DNA from: Acanthaster planci
Lineage: Eukaryota; Echinodermata; Asteroidea; Valvatida; Acanthasteridae
Length of the DNA stretch: 12,248 bases
NCBI RefSeq assembly: GCF_001949145.1
Contig: NW_019091443.1
Coordinates: forward strand, 730,112 to 742,359
Direction of reading: 5' to 3'
The notes under the pieces were generated by a model that saw only the letters and a program-made list of their open reading frames with translations, did no database searches and had not been told where the DNA came from. A program made the translations under genes and the position numbers. Of this stretch, positions 6,895 to 12,248 are shown piece by piece. How positions within the stretch are numbered: the stretch's first letter is position 1; every line of letters begins with the position of its first letter.

Positions 6895-8420
6895 TTGGTA
6901 AATAGTTAAAGCCTCATGAATATTAAATTAAGTGTATCTTGATTTCACTGTGTTAGTTTAGTTCAGTAAGTCTGCCATAAGGATAGTTATGCAGAGTGGA
7001 TGTGTGTGTTGTCCAGGGAATGCATCTTTTGTTCAATGCCATGGTTAGTCAAGTGTGAACATTTTTGCCAATTTTTCTTGGGGTGTAGTCCAGTCAGTCA
7101 GGAGTCAGAGCCAGCAGAAGAAGGATTTATATTGCAGAACCTCTAAAAATGTAAAATTTCGTTTTTAACCCTGTTGGCAAAATCTGGAAAAAGAAAAGCT
7201 TGTTGAGTTAAATCAAACCCTAAGACGAGCAGATTTCTGAACTGCCTGCAGTTATTTGTCAAGGCCTCTATCCATGGCACGTAATAACTGGTTTTGAAGC
7301 GGATTTAACTAAAAAGGGTACTTGGATCCTTTTGCTGTTTCACCTGACCCATGACAATCGTCAAAAGGGGCCTATGGCTACCATTCCTTCATGGCTAAGA
7401 TGGAGTGACGTACAATTGTGGATCGCTGTTGGTGTAAAGGTTTTCAGTTTTGAATAATTTGAATATTTGATTCCTTGTTTTCAAAAATGCATTCTTAAAG
7501 CAAAGGCATTTGGTATTCTCCACACTTGCATGGTCTAGCCTTGTTAATCGCATATGCAAACTTGTCACAGTGCCGATTTCAGTACCCTTAACATCGGTCT
7601 AGTTTGTTCACTCATGTGTGTCAATAACATCACAAGCTGTATACCATTGCAAAGAGGGCATTCTGCCCTTTCTACAGATATATTTCTCTTTCCCATATAT
7701 AAAGTAGTTTTGCTATTAGAGTAATTTTTATCTCGGTATACTGTTTATGTGGACACCCTGTAGTTGTACTGGAGTTAAGAGACCTTGGAACTTGTCGAAA
7801 ACTGTGCTGAGAAAAAAGTCTTTCTTCAAGGGGAATCAATTTAATTCAAGTTTTTAAAGGAAACAAAAATGTAGAGTATTTTTTTCCATTTATTTTATGA
7901 TTGTGTACGGTATATTTCTTCAACATGTATTTGTCCGAGGGAGTCATCAAAAGTGACCATGTGACACCACGCGCCACTTATGCACACTCACGAGGTCACA
8001 AAGTCACAAGTCTCATAACCTTCTGGATTCGGTTGATTTTCTCCTTCTTATATACTCTATATAAGGAATCATACACAGATGTTGAATGTTTTTTAGCATG
8101 AGATTGAACACCATTAATTATTATGAAATGAGGAAACTGCAACAATGTTTTCACCTTTGTGATTTTGTGGTACATTTGGGGTGCCCAATGCACCCTGACT
8201 ATGGACATACCATGCATGCCAGAAAGCAGTAATTGGCCGGATGTTATAGCAGGGGCATTTCAAACTCCTTGTGTCCGTCTTCCATGATTGAATGTACCAT
8301 TATGCCAGAACAATGTCAAAAGGCAGTCATAAAACATAACCTATCAGGGCTTATATACATTAATGTGAGTTAAACAAAATAAACAAATTGTGGATGAATG
8401 AATATTATACATATACTTAC
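6895..8420. other. AT-rich, no gene recognised
   Basis: The stretch is about 1.5 kb with stops in all frames at short intervals. A 44-codon open stretch on the plus strand ends at about 7458 and contains PSWLRWSDVQLWI. It has only weak splice signals and I do not claim it. I see no tandem repeat, no terminal inverted repeats and no RNA gene. Intron or intergenic DNA fits. Confidence 0.5.
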
Positions 8421-8550
8421 TTTCATTTATCCTACTAAGTTTTGGGCTGATGGTATGCTCTGGGGTCATAATCACTGGAAATAGTGGTCCCACATCTTGA
8501 ACAAAGTCCTTCAAAAGAATAAGTGGCAACCGATATTTATAGGTACACAT
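8421..8550 (-). CDS. Candidate internal exon of an unknown minus-strand gene
   Basis: On the minus strand the segment lies between an acceptor-like TAAAATTGCAG and a donor with the full GTAAGT consensus (AAA|GTAAGTATAT). It is 130 bp and open throughout, giving about 43 residues that include PLILLKDFVQDVGPLF and VIMTPEHTISPKLS. The composition is that of ordinary globular protein, not of low-complexity translation. The incoming phase would be 0 and the outgoing phase 1. The family is not recognised. The acceptor has a poor pyrimidine tract, which is the main weakness. No partner exon could be identified with confidence in the window. Confidence 0.35.
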
Positions 8551-9420
8551 CTGCAATTTTATAGTCTTCCTATTAAAAAGTAGACTGTTCCACATCCCTT
8601 TCTAGTTAACTGCATTTAAAAGTGTGCTATACAATGCTTTTCTGGGCAATTGAATGTATTCTGCCTGTGATGTGCGAGTCTGGGAAGACACTTTTTAGCT
8701 TTTCTGTTCAAATTATCAACCCAAAATTTCATCATTAAAACACCTGTGCAAAAGGGTTGCAAATGGGCCTACTGCCAGCTAACATAACTTATACAACAAT
8801 GAACACACCAGTTTTAGAAAAAAAAATCTTAAGAAAGCTAAACATGTGAACTATAGAGACCTTTTGTTGCAGAAAATAATTTCAATATTAAAATTTCTGC
8901 CCAGGACAACATTGGGGCAAAAATTCACTAATGTTCAGGCTGGATAAGGTAGGACAAAAGATACCAGAGCCCAGTTGGAGACTGCAATGATCTTGCCTCG
9001 AAGGTTGTTACTTTGTGTAGCCTATCACAGAGTGCATCAGCTACATATAGGATCCTTTCACAGAAAGAACAGCTCCATGATCAAGTCTGTCATACGCAGT
9101 GCAGCCTGATTCATCATGAACAACTTGCCTAAAGAGAACAGCGTCAACGCCATGCCTAACAGACTGGCTTGGGAAACCTTCCAAAATCAAACGGCTTCCA
9201 AGTTAAACTAACGTAATGACTTATCTACCAGCTCAGTGGCATCTCTGACAATCAGCTTATAAATTCCCCTCAACTCATGCACTAGACAAGAGCTGGAAAT
9301 TCCTGGTCCATTCATCAACTTTGCTTGGACTCTTTCCTAGACGAAATCCTTCCAAAAGGCCAATCATTCCGTAAGCCTCCAACTGTGAATGTGTATGCAA
9401 ACTTAATCCCCTATTTGTTC
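8551..9420. other. Unassigned, with short open stretches on both strands
   Basis: The minus strand has a 50-codon open stretch (9080-8928) containing ILYVADALCDRLHKVTTFEA, preceded by a pyrimidine-rich TGTTCTTTCTGTGAAAG acceptor-like sequence. It has another at 9382-9275 ending at a stop. The plus strand over 9000-9400 is also partly open. Overlapping open stretches on both strands make it impossible to choose one. The region may be an old transposon or a decayed gene. Confidence 0.3.
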
Positions 9421-9452
9421 GTGCACACACATACACATCCACACACACAAAC
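9421..9452. repeat. CA-rich microsatellite, interrupted
   Basis: A short impure run of CA dinucleotides, including ACACACACAAACA, is broken by single-base changes. It directly abuts the inverted-repeat element that follows. Confidence 0.65.
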
Positions 9453-9615
9453 ATGTTTTTTGGGGCAATCGTGGACGTTCCTATTGTCCTCTTTTGTTCA
9501 TACTTTAATTTCTTTGGAAGGCCTCTAATATGTTTTGTACATGTTTGGCAATCATGGACATATCGGGAATCGTGGACGGTCATTAATTCTTCTGTTTAAC
9601 GTCCACGATTGTTTG
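9453..9615. mobile_element. Small inverted-repeat element or repeat cluster
   Basis: CAATCGTGGACGTT at 9466-9479 is matched by its exact reverse complement at 9598-9611. Two further direct, imperfect copies lie between them: CAATCATGGACA (9549-9560) and AATCGTGGACGGT (9568-9580). The copies at 9466 and 9549 are both preceded by an ACATGTTT word, so the duplication extends outward. It could be a miniature transposable element of about 150 bp with internally repeated ends. No clear target duplication is visible and no coding content is present. Confidence 0.5.
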
Positions 9616-10602
9616 GGAACATCAGTGCACCCACACGCACACATAACATCTAAGAATATAGAGAGATCATATTGAACTTGGTAATTGTACACTGCCTGCA
9701 GTGTGGCAAATATTGTTCAATGGCAGGGCCTTGAAGAGTGGTAAAGTATGAAACTGTGAGAATTATCGCACAAATATTGCAAAATGACTCAATCTTCAAG
9801 AGACAGTACTTGTGGTGTGTAGCTGCATTTGAAGTCTGCGGATAAATCTTGCCATATTTCAAAAGTCTGGATTAAAGCAAAAAACAGTATTCAGTGTTGT
9901 GTAGATGCCTTCAGACTCCCTTTGTTTCGTCTTGTGCATGGTCTCGATTACAGCACTGACAATACTGTCTATAACTGGTTAAACTGTAGTGAAAAAATTC
10001 ATGCACATACCACTGTACATCATGTAGCAATTTGTGATTGACCAAAAAAAATGTTATGCACGATGTCCAAAAGATTTTAATCGGCGTGCCACGAGCCACT
10101 GCGAGCTGCTGCTGTGCCCCACAGCGTATTTTCCAGGTCATCTGTCTCCACTCTACATATGGCGCAGTGCAGTGCCCAGACCAGTCCCCAGCTCATTATT
10201 GTCAGGAAATGGAAAAATGTATAATTGTGTGGGTTCAAAATCTTATGTTTCTTATTCTGCTCCCCTCGTTCCCGGGATACTTTCCAACCTTATACAACCC
10301 AAAATGGAACTATCTGTAGTATGCAATTGTGGAGGTCATGATGTTTACCTCACTTCCTAACCCAGTCCATTGTTTTAGGGGAACTTTCCCACAGTCCTGA
10401 CCAAGTATTTTTAGAAACAGAATGCCGGTTTTCATTCTTTGAGAGATTCATCAAATTGGAGGTTGCAGGTTGTTGGACCCTGGGAGAAAATCTGCTGATT
10501 AGCAGAGTTAAACAATGAACCTTCAAAGATTTGACCAATGGGGAAGCTTATATGTAAACCAAACTTTGAGGAAGGGTTGGTCAAACTTGCAAGTGACAAA
10601 TC
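9616..10602. other. No gene recognised
   Basis: Two overlapping plus-strand open stretches of 93 and 108 codons (10038-10319 and 10034-10360) and a 76-codon minus-strand stretch (10141-9911) occur here. They overlap one another in different frames, and none has recognisable motifs or convincing splice signals. I treat all of them as chance. Confidence 0.4.
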
Positions 10603-10636
10603 ATAGTCTTGATGGAAATGTCCATCAAGAGACTAT
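10603..10636. repeat. Strong short hairpin
   Basis: ATAGTCTTGATGGA (10603-10616) can pair with TCCATCAAG plus ACTAT (10621-10636) across a 4-nt AATG loop. All 14 bases pair, with one 2-nt AG bulge on the 3' side. It lacks the T-run of a terminator and is shorter than a usual microRNA precursor. It could be a remnant of an inverted duplication. Confidence 0.7.
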
Positions 10637-10641
10637 AACAG

Positions 10642-10744
10642 GCATTTAAGGGCCTATTTCGGGGTCAAAATTCAGTCTGCACCACCACCCAGCAGACCAC
10701 TGGTCAACAGCCCGACACTCGAGTCTACACAGTAGCCATATGGG
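10642..10744 (+). CDS. Weak candidate plus-strand exon
   Basis: The segment is open for 34 codons between TATAACAG and a donor GGG|GTGAGT that matches the consensus well. The translation includes SVCTTTQQTTGQQ and DTRVYTVAIWG. An acceptor-like tract (TTTTCCTAATATTACAG) occurs at 11466-11482. Splicing to it would stay open to a TGA at 11541, just before an AATAAA at 11555. The upstream acceptor has a weak pyrimidine tract, the peptide is not recognised, and the second exon overlaps a possible LTR. The alternative is chance. Confidence 0.2.
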
Positions 10745-11482
10745 GTGAGTTGCTGTCCTTAGTAATCTACCTGTGTGTAACTTCATTTTTAAATTTATTT
10801 TGATTACTTAGTATAATAGACTGTGTTACTTCTGAAGTTGATGGACTTGTATTGTTAGTTTGTTTTTATGATCAATCACAATCATGGCATTCACATGAAG
10901 TTATTTTACAGTGTACTCTTCTCTCCATTTGTTCTGATTATCCCCTTGTTTGGCACACTTGATTCAACAATGTCCCAGTTTGTAATTAAGGATGATTGTA
11001 CACCTTGTAAGGATAAATTTCTGTTCTATTATATAGCTCAAGTGGCATCTGTGTAGGAGAGAAGCCAAGTTAGCATATCCAGGTTAGCTCCAGAATTATA
11101 TTGTATATTTACATTCCAAGCAGTTTCACACTCTGACTTTTGCAACTGTTTTTACATGATTTTGTATGCCAGATTGGAAAGTTAGTATATGCTCACCAAC
11201 ACAGATTAAGAGGTTTTACTTTTGTTCTAAGTCATTTTGATGTGTTGTGTGACAACTACCCAAAGAAAGTGTTGTGTAATTGGTCACATTCCTTAAGTGG
11301 TCCAAAAGGTTTAACAGCTGTGTTTTGGTTATAACAATAACTCAAGGCTACACACTCCAACCACTGTGTATGACCCATGACTTTTTACTACCAGTGTGTT
11401 ATTTGCACCATGCAGGTTGTGTGTAGTAAGTGTATTATCTACTGTACATGTAAGTAATTGTATTATTTTCCTAATATTACAG
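10745..11482. other. AT-rich, no gene recognised
   Basis: The stretch is T-rich on the plus strand, with no long open frame and no repeat. It would be the intron if the weak exon pair at 10642 and 11483 were real. Confidence 0.4.
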
Positions 11483-11485
11483 GGG

Positions 11486-11486
11486 N
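11486..11486. other. Ambiguous base (N)
   Basis: A single N lies within GGGGNTCC. It falls four bases after an acceptor-like AG and leaves the local sequence uncertain. Confidence 0.99.
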
Positions 11487-11524
11487 TCCGTCGGCCTGTC
11501 GACCCATAGACCATCCAATCAGTC

Positions 11525-11692
11525 TGTTAACCCTATTTTATTGAGGAGAGCTTCAATAAATATTTTGTCAGTTGTAGAGTAAACAACAGAGACAGTGTCG
11601 TCGTTCGTTAATCGTAGTCGTATCAGTGAGAACCTTGAGCTTGCGGCGCAGAAACCTATCCGGCAGCCCAGCCAGATAATACGACATTAACA
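11525..11692 (+). repeat. Possible solo LTR (168 bp)
   Basis: It begins TGTTAA and ends TTAACA, a perfect 6-bp inverted repeat with canonical TG...CA ends. It contains AATAAA at 11555-11560, followed by a GC-richer 3' part, as in U3-R-U5 order. No 5-bp target duplication is evident (CAGTC on the left, ATCCT on the right), and no coding region of an LTR element adjoins it. It could be a solo LTR with mutated flanks, one end of a truncated element, or chance. Confidence 0.4.
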
Positions 11693-12248
11693 ATCCTTGT
11701 TGTGGGTTTACTATTGTTATGTTAATGAGTAGCATGAATAAGGAAATCCCTCTCTAACGCAAGGCTTGCCGCGGTGCGCCAATGTCCATTGTCAATTTTG
11801 GCCACAGAGCAAGTCCTGTAGAAGCAAGTCCCAAGTTCTAAGCAAGGGATGGTGGGAGGGAACCCAGAAAAGTGTCTGAGTTTTTGAAATGTAAGCTGAT
11901 AGAAAGTTAAGCCTGAATTTTACAGTCTGAGTACAGTCATTATCCTACGTCTAGATCCGAAAACTATTCAGTCTGCCTTCAGCTCAAATAGATCTCAAAG
12001 TCCAGTGAAATGTGTTAAGTACCATGTGAGCCGGAGACACATGTACATTGTACTACAAAACTATTTCCTAAAGGTAAATTTTTAATTTTGGCAGAGGATC
12101 GACAACATTAATGACGACACTCTATTTCAAATAAATTCTCTGAAGAGCTTTCATTAAAACAAAGACTGACAGCCAACTGACTGAATAAAATGTATATTTC
12201 TGCGAGGTAATGGGGCCAATTGCCTTTTTAAGGAGCTGCGTCTGTTAA
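11693..12248. other. No gene recognised
   Basis: No open frame of note, no repeat and no RNA-like structure stand out to the end of the window. If 11525-11692 is a 5' LTR, a primer-binding site should start here, but the sequence after 11692 does not show an obvious TGG-type match to a tRNA 3' end. Confidence 0.45.

Noticed and set aside
7320-7458. 44-codon plus-strand stretch with PSWLRWSDVQLWI, resembling the start of a SAM-like domain
   Set aside because: Only a few residues match, and the splice signals around it are poor.
7993-8006. AGGTCA and AAGTCA direct half-sites, 2-bp spacing, like a nuclear receptor site
   Set aside because: Such short matches are frequent by chance, and no promoter or gene is nearby.
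8047-8067. CTTATATA / TATATAAG mini-hairpin
   Set aside because: An AT-only 8-bp stem in AT-rich DNA is expected by chance.
9275-9382. Minus-strand stretch ending in a stop, with an ACATTCACAG acceptor-like start
   Set aside because: No partner exon, no recognised family, and the opposite strand is also partly open.
10034-10360. Overlapping plus-strand open stretches of 93 and 108 codons
   Set aside because: Two different frames are open over the same bases, with no motif in either.
1-12248. Bacterial features (operons, ribosome binding sites, CRISPR, attachment sites)
   Set aside because: None seen. Eukaryotic retroelements, splice-like signals and lack of dense coding rule out a bacterial reading.

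Overview
This window looks like intergenic or intronic DNA from a eukaryote, probably a marine invertebrate animal. No intact protein-coding gene, rRNA, tRNA or CRISPR array is visible. Long AT-rich stretches alternate with decayed transposable elements, and every recognisable coding block carries stops and frameshifts. The animal assignment rests on Ty3-type and BEL/Pao-type LTR retrotransposon remnants, TA-flanked pogo/Tigger-like ends, possible spliced exons, and a TGTAGGCCTACA-type palindrome that I recall as common in marine invertebrate genomes. The species cannot be named from this sequence. There is one ambiguous base (N at 11486). Layout: 1-847 is unassigned. 848-992 is a possible 5' LTR, followed at 1030-2940 by a decayed Ty3-like element: gag in three successive reading-frame segments, a CCHC-like knuckle with its last Cys lost, an aspartic protease with an intact DTGA motif, and the start of the RT-proximal region, ending before the RT catalytic core. 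2941-4150 is mostly unassigned, apart from a small Cys-rich reading frame on the minus strand (3499-3645). From 4151 to about 6894 lies a nested pile. Its base is a decayed coding region whose 3' part is a BEL/Pao polymerase C-terminus (integrase tail plus a DUF5641-like domain), perhaps ending in an LTR at 6702. Into it are inserted (a) an 857-bp TA-flanked pogo/Tigger-like non-autonomous element (4353-5209), (b) a C-rich piece of a DNA transposon with a CAGTGGTATAGC-type end (about 5427-5612), and (c) a foldback element with arms built from a 16-bp repeat (5987-6695). 6895-12248 is AT-rich and mostly unique-looking. It holds a good candidate exon on the minus strand (8421-8550), a CA-rich microsatellite next to a small inverted-repeat element (9421-9611), a strong short hairpin (10603-10636), a weak candidate exon on the plus strand (10642-10744), and a possible solo LTR (11525-11692). 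The genes do not work together as a pathway; this is a record of successive transposon insertion and decay. I found no convincing new biological system. The most interesting structures are the foldback element with a reconstructable empty site and the TA-flanked element that splits a reading frame.
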